From CAYOZN01 sp964408455 (GTDB lineage: Bacteria > Planctomycetota > Phycisphaerae > UBA1845 > UTPLA1): DNA of 64,000 nucleotides. The notes beneath the pieces were generated by a model. The model saw only the letters and a program-made list of their open reading frames with translations. It searched no databases and had not been told where the DNA came from. This document shows, one piece after another, positions 46,788 to 55,705 of the stretch. Position 1 is the first letter of the stretch, and every line of letters starts with the position of its first letter. Where the stretch lies: positions 124,001 to 188,000 of the forward strand of contig CAYOZN010000001.1 of assembly GCA_964408455.1 (NCBI GenBank), given 5' to 3'. The translations under genes and the position numbers were made by a program.

Positions 46788-47376
46788 CGCCGGATGCCTT
46801 TCGTAAATCGCCTTGGCGGCGAAATTTCCGCGACTCGATGATCGCAAACATGAGGATCGAGTTCGCTTGGAGAAAGGTAAGAGCATCGCGACAGGTTGTG
46901 TATCGGGCGGTGCACCGAATTTGCGGGCTGGTTCCTCCCGGCCTTGACGTGGTGGAAACCCCTACTGAAAAGAAGTCATTTTACGATGATTGCCGAATTC
47001 GCTGAGGGCGCGGCGCTACGAAGCGGTTGAAAAGGGATGAATCGAATTTAAAGAACGGGCGACTCCTTAAAAGCATCTGGTTTTGGCAGGACCGCTGGGT
47101 TGATCCAATCGTTGTGTCCTGACCCGGCGACACCGCCTTTCTGGCGCGGCAATTCGAATTTGGGGGCTGTCCGAATTTTCTGGAGAGTTCGACGGAAGCA
47201 CGATATGATCGTGATCTCTAAAGGCCTTCATCGACACAGACGCCGCGACTGGTTTGCCATCCGCCGGAATGTGACTTGCGGATTCGTGTCACGGCTTTTA
47301 CTGAGGCGTGCCTTGCCCAGGGGCAGCAGCGCGTTACGGCACGGTTCGCTCCACCGAATCCAGGCGGGAGACAGAC
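46788..47376. other. 589-base divergent gap between the hsp20 unit and the response regulator
   Basis: No gene. AT-richer stretches at 46970-47060 (for example TTGAAAAGGG and GAATTTAAAGAAC on plus) make this the likely promoter region for both directions, but no unambiguous -10/-35 pair stands out. Confidence 0.5.
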
Positions 47377-48081
47377 ATGCCAAAAGTTCAGAAGAGAACC
47401 ATGGCTGCTGCGTTGGCCGGACCGACGAAGAATGCGAAGGTCGCCCGCGTCTTCATCGTCGACGATCATCAGCTTCTGCGCCGGGGTCTGTCGGACGTCA
47501 TCAATCGCGAGCCCGATCTGCTGGTTGCCGGCGAGGCTGATTCGATGGCCGCCGCCCTTCGGGACGTGTGCCTGGCGGCGCCGGACGTCGCGATCATCGA
47601 CATCTCGTTGAAGGACGGAAACGGGCTGGACCTGGTGAAGCAGATCAAGGCGATGGACAACGCCATCCGTATGCTCGTGCTCTCGATGCACGACGAGATG
47701 ATCTATGCAGAGCGGGCAATGCGAGCCGGCGCGTTGGGGTACGTCAATAAGCAGGCGTCGGCAGAGACCATTCTGACAGCCGTGCGGCGCGTGCACAGCG
47801 GCCACGTGTTCGTCAGCGGAAAGGTTTCGGAACGCCTGCTCGAACGCATGGCCGGTAAGCGGGGCATGGAGCGTTCTTCTGTCGAGACGCTGTCTGACCG
47901 AGAACTGGCGGTGTTCGAAATGATCGGGCAGGGGCTCGGAACGCGACAGATCGCCAAGACGCTATATCTGAGCGTGAAGACGGTGGAATCACACCGCGAG
48001 CGGATCAAGACAAAGCTGAAGCTGACCTGTGGTACGGAATTGACTCGAAGTGCGGTGGAATGGGTACTTCAGCGATCGTGA
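47377..48081 (+). CDS. NarL/LuxR-family response regulator
   Basis: 234 residues from the ATG at 47377 (GGGAGA upstream); an ATG at 47401 is also possible. The receiver domain is complete: VFIVDDHQLLRRGLSDVI acidic pair, phospho-acceptor in VAIIDISLKDGNG, switch Ser in MLVLSMHDE and Lys in GYVNKQAS. The LuxR-type HTH is LSDRELAVFEMIGQGLGTRQ then IAKTLYLSVKTVESHRERIK. No sensor kinase gene is adjacent, so the input is unknown. It is followed by tRNA-Lys on the opposite strand. Confidence 0.92.
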   Translation: MPKVQKRTMAAALAGPTKNAKVARVFIVDDHQLLRRGLSDVINREPDLLVAGEADSMAAALRDVCLAAPDVAIIDISLKDGNGLDLVKQIKAMDNAIRMLVLSMHDEMIYAERAMRAGALGYVNKQASAETILTAVRRVHSGHVFVSGKVSERLLERMAGKRGMERSSVETLSDRELAVFEMIGQGLGTRQIAKTLYLSVKTVESHRERIKTKLKLTCGTELTRSAVEWVLQRS

Positions 48082-48129
48082 CGCGAGAAGGGAACACTCT
48101 TCGGCCTCGACGTGCGAGGCCGATTGAAC

Positions 48130-48202
<73 letters not shown>

Positions 48203-48432
48203 GGCACCATGCGTGCATCAAACCGGTCGGACCCAATGCGCCGCAGGCAGGGTTGGTATATCGGCGCGGGCGCCATCCGTCAAGCCCGCAGACTGGAAGT
48301 ATAGCATCGGCGGGCGGTTGCGGCCTGGCCGGTTGACAGACGCCACGGGCTGGCGCATCATGCAATGTTCGCCGCCGTTGTCTGAGCGCGCCAGCGAGGC
48401 ACGTTCGGCTGCGGCGACGTGCAGTGATGGCA

Positions 48433-48506
48433 GGGCGGTTAGCTCAGTTGGCTAGAGCGCGTGGTCGACATCCACGAGGTCACAGGTTCGAGCCCTGTAC
48501 CGCCCA
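48433..48506 (+). tRNA. tRNA-Val (anticodon GAC) used as attachment gene
   Basis: The acceptor stem GGGCGGT/ACCGCCC, D-arm GCTC...GAGC, anticodon arm CGTGG-TCGACAT-CCACG and T-arm ACAGG-TTCGAGC-CCTGT form a full cloverleaf of 74 bases with discriminator A and no encoded CCA. The loop reads GAC at 34-36 but C, not T, at position 33. The last 21 bases are repeated at 61952-61972. Confidence 0.9.
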
Positions 48507-49801
48507 GTTTCCCCTGCGCATCCAAGTGCCAATCGCGCGTCATCACGCTTTTTCGCGCAGAATCCGGGGTTCGCTCCCGGCTCACTGCGCGAAACAACGC
48601 CCCCCTGCGCGTCGGATAGCACTCGTTTGACACCCGCGCAAGCGCGGGTGAAGTCCTCGTCACGCACGCGCAAGTAGTGTTCGGCCGCCACTTCCGGGGA
48701 ATGCCCGAGCCAGGCGCTACAGACGTGCGCCGGGTACTCTCCCGCCAGTTCCGTTGCCCGGCTGGCCCGCATGTTGTTGAACAGCTTCGGCCAGGGAGTG
48801 AGCCCGGCGCGGCGGATGATCTTCCCAAACGTCGTGCGTAGGTTCTGCGATGCGTCCCGGTAGCGGTTCACGACGAATTCGGATGGATCGTCCGGGCTGT
48901 ACGCGCCGATCAGGGCCTCGGCGAGTTCAGGGAAAAGCGGAATGATCCGCTCGCCGTGCCCCTCATGGTGCTCAGTCTTCGGCGACGTTACCCGTAAACG
49001 CTCACCAGACCAGTCCACGTCGCTCCAGCGGAGCGCCAGGACTTCGGATGGGCATCTGACTCCCCCGATTCGGCTCAGGGCGATTATGGCCCGCCAGTCG
49101 GCATCGGGCGCGGCTTCGATCAGGGCTCGGTAGTCGTCTCGCGAGACGAAGTGAAACCGCTCCCGGTTGCCCCGGACAGTGCTCGCGATATGAGCAAAGG
49201 GATTCTCGCCGATCAGCTTCCGGCGCATCGCGGCGTTGAAAATCTGGCGTGCGAGACCGATCCGACGCCGCCAAGTTGCGTCGGCAAGGTCTTCCCGGCC
49301 GATCATGAACGCTTTGAACGTGTCTCCGTCGCCAGGCGTGAAACTCTCGATCGGCTTGTCGGCCGGGAAACAGGCGAGCAAGTTGCGGCGGATGTTTTCG
49401 AACGTAATCAGCGTAGATTCTTTCACGCGCTCGGTTTTCCGCGTGCTGATGTACGCTTCGAGCCATTCGCCGAGTGTGACGACGTGGGCAGCCGGCGCGG
49501 CCGTTGTCGCGTCTTCCGGTTTCAGGGTGATGAGCCCGTGCTTTCGGAGTTGCGAGAGAATCCGGTCGTCTGGTTGAGTTTCGATCCATTCGAGCGTTGC
49601 CGGCTGAGGCGAACGCGTGAAGCGCCGCGCAAGCTCCAGATCATCAATGAACCGGGCGGCCGCGTTCGCGTCTGACTTCGTGCATTTGCCGAGCCCGATC
49701 GTGATGCGCAGCCGATCCGCCGGTCGACCGTCATCGCGCTCGATGCGCCGGACGATCAGGACCGATTTTGCGCCGGATTTTCGTTCAATGATGTTCGCCA
49801 C
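48452..49801 (-). CDS. int: Tyrosine recombinase/integrase of the element
   Basis: 449 residues. An N-terminal arm-binding region and a core-binding SAM-like domain (TLGEWLEAYISTRKTERVKE) precede the catalytic domain: box I GGVRCPSEVLALRW (Arg), Lys hairpin SPKTEHHEGHG, box II NNMRASRATEL with Asn where His is usual (HxxR to NxxR), AWLGHS and the nucleophile region HYLRV. The NNMRAS variant is typical of planctomycete integrases. The last 18 codons (from the GTG complementary to the core onward) are antisense to tRNA-Val, so the C-terminus GRYRARTCDLVDVDHAL is partly supplied by the host attachment site. It integrates and excises the element. Confidence 0.92.
   Translation of the reverse strand: MANIIERKSGAKSVLIVRRIERDDGRPADRLRITIGLGKCTKSDANAAARFIDDLELARRFTRSPQPATLEWIETQPDDRILSQLRKHGLITLKPEDATTAAPAAHVVTLGEWLEAYISTRKTERVKESTLITFENIRRNLLACFPADKPIESFTPGDGDTFKAFMIGREDLADATWRRRIGLARQIFNAAMRRKLIGENPFAHIASTVRGNRERFHFVSRDDYRALIEAAPDADWRAIIALSRIGGVRCPSEVLALRWSDVDWSGERLRVTSPKTEHHEGHGERIIPLFPELAEALIGAYSPDDPSEFVVNRYRDASQNLRTTFGKIIRRAGLTPWPKLFNNMRASRATELAGEYPAHVCSAWLGHSPEVAAEHYLRVRDEDFTRACAGVKRVLSDAQGGVVSRSEPGANPGFCAKKRDDARLALGCAGETGRYRARTCDLVDVDHAL
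48486..48506 (+). repeat. attL core (21 bp, 3' end of tRNA-Val)
   Basis: The core begins GTTCGAGCCCTG and ends ACCGCCCA: the T-loop, T-stem, acceptor strand and discriminator of tRNA-Val. The match to 61952-61972 is exact over 21 bases, with mismatches on both sides. Confidence 0.9.
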
Positions 49802-49860
49802 GTTTCATCCCTTTTGACATTTGACATTCGCCACCGCACGTTCAAAGCCGGTGCGTCGGC

Positions 49861-50178
49861 TCAGTTCACTTCGTCCGCTTGGTAATCGCAACACCCCTTC
49901 ACAACTTCAACCAGGGCGCAGATTTTCTCTAGTTCGTCCGTCTCTTGATCCAACCCGATTCGCAGCGTCGAAAAAGCCTGCTCAGGTGTGCCGCTGTCAA
50001 CAAAAGCCTGAAGCGCCTCGCGTCCGTATAGCAGGAATTCCCGCCCGGACATGACATCCACGCCCATGATGATCTCAGCAGCCGCGAGTTTGGGGCGCGG
50101 ATCGCATGACAGATTCGGCTCCGTTTCTTCGCCAAACAGCGCGGCGATAGGAATAACGCTCGGCATTCCTTCCGTCAC
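49861..50178 (-). CDS. Small acidic protein of the element, unknown
   Basis: 105 residues from a GTG at 50178 that overlaps the upstream stop (GTGA). The sequence is helical and acidic (PKLAAAEIIMGVDVMSGREFLLYGREALQAF; ETDELEKICALVEVVKGCCD). No family is recognised. It lies between the repressor-like gene and int, a position often held by excision or regulatory factors. Confidence 0.55.
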   Translation of the reverse strand: MTEGMPSVIPIAALFGEETEPNLSCDPRPKLAAAEIIMGVDVMSGREFLLYGREALQAFVDSGTPEQAFSTLRIGLDQETDELEKICALVEVVKGCCDYQADEVN

Positions 50179-50555
50179 TTTCTGGCCGTCTTCGCGGCCT
50201 TCCGCTGCATCGCCTTCTCGGATTGCCGATCTCGACGCTTCGCAGCTCTTTCAGCGCCGTCCGCCTTCCGCTCCATCGCTCTCTCGAAACGCCGATCCAC
50301 TTTCTGCGCTGCGTTCTGCATCCGCTTCTCAGCCTTGTCCATTTTTGCGCCCTTGTGTATGAATGAAACTCCGACAATCGGCCCGATCTTCGCGGCCGTT
50401 TTAAGCGTGAAGTCCATTTCGCCTTTAGAGAATCGCTGCACACTTGCAACATCGACGCCACTGCGCCGAGCGAGTTCGTAGTACGACAGCCCGCTCGCGT
50501 TCATGGCCTCCCGCAAAATGCCTGTCCAGTCATTGGTGTCCATGTCTCGTAACAT
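50175..50555 (-). CDS. XRE-like HTH protein with basic tail
   Basis: 126 residues; the start could be the ATG at 50555 or 50543. An N-terminal helix-turn-helix of the Cro/CI type (LSYYELARRSGVDVASVQRF, SKGEMDFTLKTAAKIGPIVG) is followed by a coiled, strongly basic C-terminus (RRFERAMERKADGAERAAKR and further). This is the form of a phage repressor or control protein with an added nucleic-acid-binding tail. It is coupled to the small acidic gene downstream. Confidence 0.75.
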   Translation of the reverse strand: MLRDMDTNDWTGILREAMNASGLSYYELARRSGVDVASVQRFSKGEMDFTLKTAAKIGPIVGVSFIHKGAKMDKAEKRMQNAAQKVDRRFERAMERKADGAERAAKRRDRQSEKAMQRKAAKTARK

Positions 50556-50575
50556 ATGATTTCAAACAAAGGCTG

Positions 50576-50785
50576 TCAAGCAATCTTCAGGACATTTTTC
50601 GCAGAATCTTCGACACCCGGGCCGGAGTCCGCCCACTCCCTGAGTACCCGGGGTGAGAAAAGCAGGATTTTCCCCTCCTTGCGGTGGGGGATGATGCCCT
50701 TTTGGCACCAGTCTTGCAGCGTGCGCATGCTCACTCCGAGCAACCGCGCGGCTGCCCGGCTTCGAATCGTGATCGGTTCCATCAT
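50576..50785 (-). CDS. Excisionase-type MerR/HTH_17 DNA-binding protein
   Basis: 69 residues. TIRSRAAARLLGVSMRTLQD then WCQKGIIPHRKEGKILLFSP form a winged helix-turn-helix of the excisionase/AlpA type, with FSPRVLREW as the closing helix. Its ATG overlaps the stop of the upstream small frame (ATGA at 50782-50785). It is a good candidate for the recombination directionality factor of the element; a second similar protein lies at 56608-56814. Confidence 0.8.
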   Translation of the reverse strand: MMEPITIRSRAAARLLGVSMRTLQDWCQKGIIPHRKEGKILLFSPRVLREWADSGPGVEDSAKNVLKIA

Positions 50786-50985
50786 CCGCCATTCCCGCCC
50801 GGTCGTGCGTGTGCGGTTGTGGCACGGGGACCGGAGCGTTTTCGGTGTCGAGTCCGGATAGGACTCGAATCTCTGCGTTTTTGCCCTGCAATCGCGGTTG
50901 CCGCTTCGGCGCGTGCGATTCGGGTGTCATTTCGCTTGATCGCGGGGAAGGTGAGGCGATAGTCTGTCGCCCTTCCATCCGTCAC
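50782..50985 (-). CDS. Small basic protein of the element, uncertain
   Basis: 67 residues from a GTG at 50985. The argument for it is the exact ATGA coupling with the HTH gene, the habit of this element, and an N-terminal half that looks ordered (YRLTFPAIKRNDTRIARAEA). The C-terminal half is Arg/Pro-rich and could be non-coding. No family is recognised. Confidence 0.35.
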   Translation of the reverse strand: MTDGRATDYRLTFPAIKRNDTRIARAEAATAIAGQKRRDSSPIRTRHRKRSGPRATTAHARPGGNGG

Positions 50986-51026
50986 CGGCCGCGTCGGGTT
51001 TCGTCGAGCCCGGCGCGGCTTTTTCG

Positions 51027-53777
51027 TTATTGCTGAACCGAGTCAACCGTGCGGCGATTGCCCCGCAGTCGGGCTTCAAGCCGCGCCAGCATATTTTCAA
51101 GCTCACGACTGAAAACCTGCGCGAGCGACAGCCCCGTTTGATCTGCAATCAGCTTCGATGCGTCTCTTGCGGCGCTCAGGAATGCATCTGAGAGCATCTT
51201 GTCCGCGCGCTGCGCGAGTTCGTCCAGCATCACGGCGTCCTGCTGTGACGCGTTCTCGAATGCGGCTGTGAGTTTTTCGATCGCAGTTTCCAAAGCGGCT
51301 GCGGAGCCGGCTGTTGGATCGATCGCGCTGATGATGTCATTCGCCGTTTTCGTTCCCCTGCCGAATTTTTGATTGATCGCCGCGACGAATTCGCGGTCGA
51401 GCATTTGCTCGATCATTTTTTGGGGCAGTATCCCGCCCGTCGCGCTCTGCAATCGCATGAGTTCTGCGCCGCGAACGTTGCCGATCGCTCCGAGCCCGCC
51501 GCGCTCAAAGGCCGATGTCAGGCCCACGGCGCGGCGGATTTGCTCCAAAAAAGCGCCCGTGTTTCCCGCTTCCTGAGCTTCACCGAACAGCCCCAGGACG
51601 CCCCTTGCGCGCTGAGCACGTTCGACGTTTTGCTGGTGAGTGAGCCCGGCCAGCCCGATCTGCGCTTGGAGCATTGACTGGCGCGATCGCAACAGCCCTT
51701 CACTCCCGGCAGACAAGCTCTCGAAAAATCCCTCAGGATTTGATGGATCGAATCGCGTGCCGCGTGCGCGGTGGAACGCCATCGATACCTTACCTTGGAG
51801 CCCCGGCAGCACGCGGTTCTTGAGTCGCGCGATTTGTTCCTCCAGCGATTCAAAGTTTGCGACCAATCCGCCGGAGTCGCCCGCTACTGACAGTGAGACG
51901 GCATTCATTGCGTCCAGCGCAGAGACTTTGAAACCGCGCAGACCGTCCTGTAAGCCCTTGAATTTATCGCCCAGGGCTTGAACCGTGTCCGTCAATTTGA
52001 GCCCGGCCGCGTGAGAAACAAACGGTAGAAGTTCGTCGATTCCGAGATTGCGACCGGTGGAAGCCAACTCGATGGCGTGAACATCAGAGCCCAGTTGTCC
52101 ATATCGCTCACGAGCAAACTTGTTTGCAAGTTTTTGGTGGATGGATTGTGAGACGGGCAATGCCGCCCCCTCTTCGGATAAGTTTGGTGAAAGTGCCGCG
52201 GTGATTTGTCGACCGAGCCATCCTTGGTAGTGCCACGGGCCAACTTCGGTTGGTTTCATCGTCGCGATTTCGGCTATCCCTGTGATTCCTGCGCCGATAC
52301 CTGCGCCCGCCACCCACGGTGCCATGCCCCAGCCCAATGTCGGCATGAGGCGCGCCAGCAATCCCGCTCGTGCCGCGCCCTTTGCACCTTGCGCAGCCGC
52401 GAGCGCAGTTGCGCCGGTACCCATTGCTCCAGCTTCGAGCGCACCCCACGCGCTCAGCCCGCCGGCCGCCGTGCGCGCGGCCATGCTGCCAGCCGCGCCG
52501 CCGGCTGCGCGCCCACCGATCCATCCGGCCGCGCGCGTTCCCGCGCTTCCGATCGCGCCGGCTGCAAGGCTTCCAGCCAGGCCGATGCCGCGCGTTGCGC
52601 CAAAGTACAGCCCGAGTGCCTTGGCCGTGTCCCACGAAGAGAATGCCAGCCGAATTGCACCGATCAGAGCATCCACAAACGTCCGCGCGAACCATTCGAT
52701 AAAGCGTGTTGCCGGCCCCTTGGCGGTCTCGGCGAGCTTCGCAATCACGCCTCCGATTCCTCCGCCGGTGAACGCCCCGAGCAAATCGCCGGAAACGAAT
52801 CGCCCGAGCGCATCCGCGCCTGAGCCCAGCGCCGATGATGCCCGGCTGGTGAGCAGCCGGAGCGCGCCTGAATCTCTCATGCGGTCCAGGCCGCCGAGCG
52901 CGCCGCCCAGACCGGATCGCAGCCGTTCGAACAGGCCGCGCGTCGAGTCGCGCAGGATGTTGGCGGCCATATCCTGCAAATTGCTGGTGATACCTGCTAA
53001 CGTGCGAGACTGCGCCTGCATCATGCCACCGAACCGGGAACGCGCGATGCCCTCCAGAGCGTCGAGCGCATCGCGCGTATCGCCGATCAGCGCGCCGCCC
53101 CGGTCAAACTTGATTCCCCGATCGCGGAATTCCTGCCGCGAAATACCGAACCGGCTCAGGCTTTCGAACGCTTCGCCGGTGCGTCCGGATCGCAACATGC
53201 CCATTGCCCGGACTAGTTGCTCGATTTGCTCGGCCGTTCCGCCGAATGCCGCGCTGATGTCACCGAGCACGGGAATCCAACGCTTTGAAGACAGCCCGAA
53301 CGCTTCGAGTCGGCTGGTTGCTTCGATGATGCCTTCGAGTCGGAACGGCGTCCGCTCCGCGAGCCGCGTCATGTGCTGGATCAGCGAATTTGCCCGCGCT
53401 TGCGATTTGAGCAGCGACGTGAGCGTGATTTGATATTTCTCCATTTCGCTGTTCAATTTGACGCCTTGCCGCAGCATGAGTGCCAGGCCGCCGGCCCCGG
53501 CGGCGGCCGCGACTTTGCCCCAGCGCATCGTCGAATTGACCAGCCCCTGCATTGAATTTGTGAGCGAGCGAACGCCCACTGCGGCGGCGGCAGTCGTGCC
53601 GCGCAGTGCGGCGGCGGCCGTGTTCTGAGCGAGTGCCCAGCGCTTCGCGCCTGCGATTCCGCTCTGGTGAAAGCGTGATTGTGCGGCCCGCGCTTGATCG
53701 AAGCCGCGTATCAAGTTGATGAGCCCGCGCGAAAACTTGTCTTGCAAGTGAAGCGGGATTGCTACGGTGTCGGACAT
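51027..53777 (-). CDS. Phage tail tape-measure protein
   Basis: 916 residues, with AAGGG 7 bases before the ATG. The N-terminus has the tape-measure pattern: amphipathic helices, then KYQITLTSLLKSQARANSLI...LAERTPFRLEGIIEATSRLEAFG and QEFRDRGIKFDRGGALIGDT, matching the conserved head of TP901-type tape-measure proteins. A long Ala/Gly-rich hydrophobic middle (residues about 390-500) and a helical C-terminus follow. Tape-measure length sets tail length, so 916 residues would suit a long-tailed phage. The other tail genes expected beside it are missing. Confidence 0.88.
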   Translation of the reverse strand: MSDTVAIPLHLQDKFSRGLINLIRGFDQARAAQSRFHQSGIAGAKRWALAQNTAAAALRGTTAAAAVGVRSLTNSMQGLVNSTMRWGKVAAAAGAGGLALMLRQGVKLNSEMEKYQITLTSLLKSQARANSLIQHMTRLAERTPFRLEGIIEATSRLEAFGLSSKRWIPVLGDISAAFGGTAEQIEQLVRAMGMLRSGRTGEAFESLSRFGISRQEFRDRGIKFDRGGALIGDTRDALDALEGIARSRFGGMMQAQSRTLAGITSNLQDMAANILRDSTRGLFERLRSGLGGALGGLDRMRDSGALRLLTSRASSALGSGADALGRFVSGDLLGAFTGGGIGGVIAKLAETAKGPATRFIEWFARTFVDALIGAIRLAFSSWDTAKALGLYFGATRGIGLAGSLAAGAIGSAGTRAAGWIGGRAAGGAAGSMAARTAAGGLSAWGALEAGAMGTGATALAAAQGAKGAARAGLLARLMPTLGWGMAPWVAGAGIGAGITGIAEIATMKPTEVGPWHYQGWLGRQITAALSPNLSEEGAALPVSQSIHQKLANKFARERYGQLGSDVHAIELASTGRNLGIDELLPFVSHAAGLKLTDTVQALGDKFKGLQDGLRGFKVSALDAMNAVSLSVAGDSGGLVANFESLEEQIARLKNRVLPGLQGKVSMAFHRARGTRFDPSNPEGFFESLSAGSEGLLRSRQSMLQAQIGLAGLTHQQNVERAQRARGVLGLFGEAQEAGNTGAFLEQIRRAVGLTSAFERGGLGAIGNVRGAELMRLQSATGGILPQKMIEQMLDREFVAAINQKFGRGTKTANDIISAIDPTAGSAAALETAIEKLTAAFENASQQDAVMLDELAQRADKMLSDAFLSAARDASKLIADQTGLSLAQVFSRELENMLARLEARLRGNRRTVDSVQQ

Positions 53778-53904
53778 TTTCGAGCCCTTTTTCAGTGCGA
53801 CGGTGTGTTCAACCGTCGAATGGCCTTCGTAAGTCTCGCTCCCTCATTCACTCCCGGCGCGTCGAATTCGACGTGTTAGCAGTAGGCGCAACAGCCGGCG
53901 CGAC

Positions 53905-54153
53905 TCAGCATGACGCCCGCTCCGTCGTCCATGGCGCATGCCCGTTGCGAATCCGCAGTCGACCGATCGTTCGGGCAATCCGTGCATCGGCGGCGAGCTG
54001 CGCCCGTCGCCATGCCAGAAACGGCGCGATGAATTCCCGGATCGCGCCTTCGTCGCCGATCAGTTCGAGCCCGGCCAGGAATGCCGGCGTTCGCACGGCC
54101 GCCGGCACGCGGAGCGTTTCACAAATTCCCAAGACTGTCGCTCGATCGGCCAT
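53905..54153 (-). CDS. Small protein upstream of the tape measure, unknown
   Basis: 82 residues from the ATG at 54153, chosen because GAGGG lies 8 bases upstream; an in-frame start at 54177 has none. The protein is mostly helical (ATVLGICETLRVPAAVRTPA, EGAIREFIAPFLAWRRAQLA). By position it could be a tail-assembly chaperone, but the sequence does not show it. Confidence 0.6.
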   Translation of the reverse strand: MADRATVLGICETLRVPAAVRTPAFLAGLELIGDEGAIREFIAPFLAWRRAQLAADARIARTIGRLRIRNGHAPWTTERASC

Positions 54154-54255
54154 TGTCCAAACCCTCGATTCTGTCATCGGGGCATCCGTCGCCCCGAACC
54201 GTTGCGTTTTTACGCGCTGCCTGCGGTTCGCGCGGCGGCGCGTGTCATCGGAATG

Positions 54256-55182
54256 TCACGCGGACGCCCGGCGTGTCTTTCCGCTCGGAATCTTGTGGCC
54301 TTGATCCGCCATCAACTTCCGGAATAGTCCCACTGGAGCATCACCATTGCTGCATTCGACGGCCGCGAAGTGCAAAATCCTGTCTATGTCGCTGTCACTG
54401 TAGTTCGCCATCCACGGCGCAATGTTGTTTTTGATGTCCGTGTGATCTCGTCGTGACTGCATCACAGCAGCTTCGTATTCGGCGCGCTGAAAGTCGTCCT
54501 TTGCTCGCTCTTGCATTTGCTGGTAGTGCTCCAAAGTGCGCAGCTTCAGCGCCGCCCATAGGCGAGCCGTGATAGTCTGGATTTTGGCGGCGTAATCCGA
54601 ATCGAACCCCGAAGCCGAATTCTGCACGTCAAACACAGGCCTCGAAACCGAACCCGAAACCGAATCCGAATCCGAATGCGCGGTGTCGCCTTCGGCTCGC
54701 GCCTCTCGGGTCGCGTCTTGCGCCTGCGCCTCACGCATCTCGTCTTCGGCTCTCGACTCTCGACTCTCGTCTCGCGGGCGACATGTGCGCGCATCCTGCG
54801 CGCACGTGCTAGCATTTTGATCGCACGTGCGCGCAGAATCGTCGTAAGTCTCGCATTCTTCGTTCGGTGGAGCCGGAAAACGCGATTGCTTCGCGCGCAA
54901 CGACTGTCCGAATCGCCGTATGACCATGAATTCGCGAGCCTCGTGGTGATAGAGTTCGATGAGCCCGGCGTCGACTAACTCGGATCGCCATGCGACGATC
55001 TGGTCGTCGGTTAGTGTTCGACGCAAGGGAAAGCAGCGAGTCACGATCAGGGCGGGCTTCGCAGTGAAGCGGCCGTAGTCATCTGCCGCCATGATGAGGC
55101 GCGTGAACATCACTTCAGCGCCGTGACTCAGCCGGTCGATTCTCTCGGAGTCCGTCCAGTCGCGCAGTAAACGCTTTGGCAT
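54256..55182 (-). CDS. Replication-organiser-like protein with repeat linker
   Basis: 308 residues from the ATG at 55182 (GGAGGG upstream). The N-terminal winged-helix segment (LSHGAEVMFTRLIMAADDYG, RFTAKPALIVTRCFPLR, QIVAWRSELVDAGLIELYHH) is that of phage replisome-organiser-type proteins. A low-complexity linker follows, made of RTC/STC copies (DSARTCDQNASTCAQDARTC), Arg/Glu repeats and Ser/Asp repeats. The C-terminal helical domain (HTDIKNNIAPWMANYSDSDI) may bind a helicase partner. The linker DNA consists of hexamer-like repeats (see 54636-54840). Confidence 0.7.
   Translation of the reverse strand: MPKRLLRDWTDSERIDRLSHGAEVMFTRLIMAADDYGRFTAKPALIVTRCFPLRRTLTDDQIVAWRSELVDAGLIELYHHEAREFMVIRRFGQSLRAKQSRFPAPPNEECETYDDSARTCDQNASTCAQDARTCRPRDESRESRAEDEMREAQAQDATREARAEGDTAHSDSDSVSGSVSRPVFDVQNSASGFDSDYAAKIQTITARLWAALKLRTLEHYQQMQERAKDDFQRAEYEAAVMQSRRDHTDIKNNIAPWMANYSDSDIDRILHFAAVECSNGDAPVGLFRKLMADQGHKIPSGKTRRASA
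54636..54840 (+). repeat. Hexamer-like repeat tract inside the replication gene
   Basis: Runs of CGAAACC/CGAATC words (54645-54680) are followed by CTCTCG/CTCGTC words (54700-54780), then two copies of TGTGCGCGCA-type palindromic words near 54785-54835. Iteron-like repeats inside a replication gene are often the origin, but slippage would also give this picture. Confidence 0.5.
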
Positions 55183-55312
55183 TACCAGTCCCTCCTGCAA
55201 AGGGTCTGGTTGACACGTTGCGAGTTTGGATCTATCATCCGTGAATCTCCGATTTAATGGCCGCGTCGGTCTCTGCGAAAAGTTTCCGACGTGGCCATTT
55301 TGTTGCGCTGCA

Positions 55313-55678
55313 TCAATCCGTCGCCACCCATACTACCGCCTGCCGCCCGCATGATGTCGCGCGCGTGACACCAGTATTCTCGATCCGCCCGAGCCGCTCC
55401 AGTTCCACGCGGCGCGGCCGCACTCGATCGCCAGGCAGCCCCAGCGCGATCGCGATCTGCTCGTCAGTCGCGCCGAGCCCGGCCCGAGAGCGGATGAAGT
55501 CGAGTACTCTGCTCTGCATCCGGCTCAGGCGTTTGGCGGCCAGCGCCTCACGGCTCAGTCGACGTGTACGTGCAGTCGTCGTGCGATACGGCGGCGCGGT
55601 TTCGGCCGGCGCGAACAGTGTGCCGGCCCCGGCCCCCCGAACGGCAAACGGCTCAGATATGCGTCGCGCGTCGTCCAT
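55313..55678 (-). CDS. Winged-helix-like protein of the element
   Basis: 121 residues from the ATG at 55678 with GGGAGG 7 bases upstream. The N-terminal half is disordered and the C-terminal half reads RMQSRVLDFIRSRAGLGATD, EQIAIALGLPGDRVRPRRVE then LERLGRIENTGVTR: a clear winged helix of the MarR-like/phage 'DUF-wHTH' kind. It is a DNA-binding protein of replication or regulation, directly upstream of the replication-organiser gene. Confidence 0.7.
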   Translation of the reverse strand: MDDARRISEPFAVRGAGAGTLFAPAETAPPYRTTTARTRRLSREALAAKRLSRMQSRVLDFIRSRAGLGATDEQIAIALGLPGDRVRPRRVELERLGRIENTGVTRATSCGRQAVVWVATD

Positions 55679-55705
55679 GACGCTGCCTCCCGGCAGTGTA
55701 CGTAG

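Noticed and set aside
50562..50978. 138-codon minus frame overlapping the excisionase-like gene
   Set aside because: It covers the whole HTH gene in another frame and is Pro/His/Arg-rich without structure. The ATGA-coupled frame was preferred, at low confidence.
51027..53777. Tape-measure gene as a host adhesin or pore protein
   Set aside because: The N-terminal tape-measure blocks and its place inside the att-bounded element support a phage origin.
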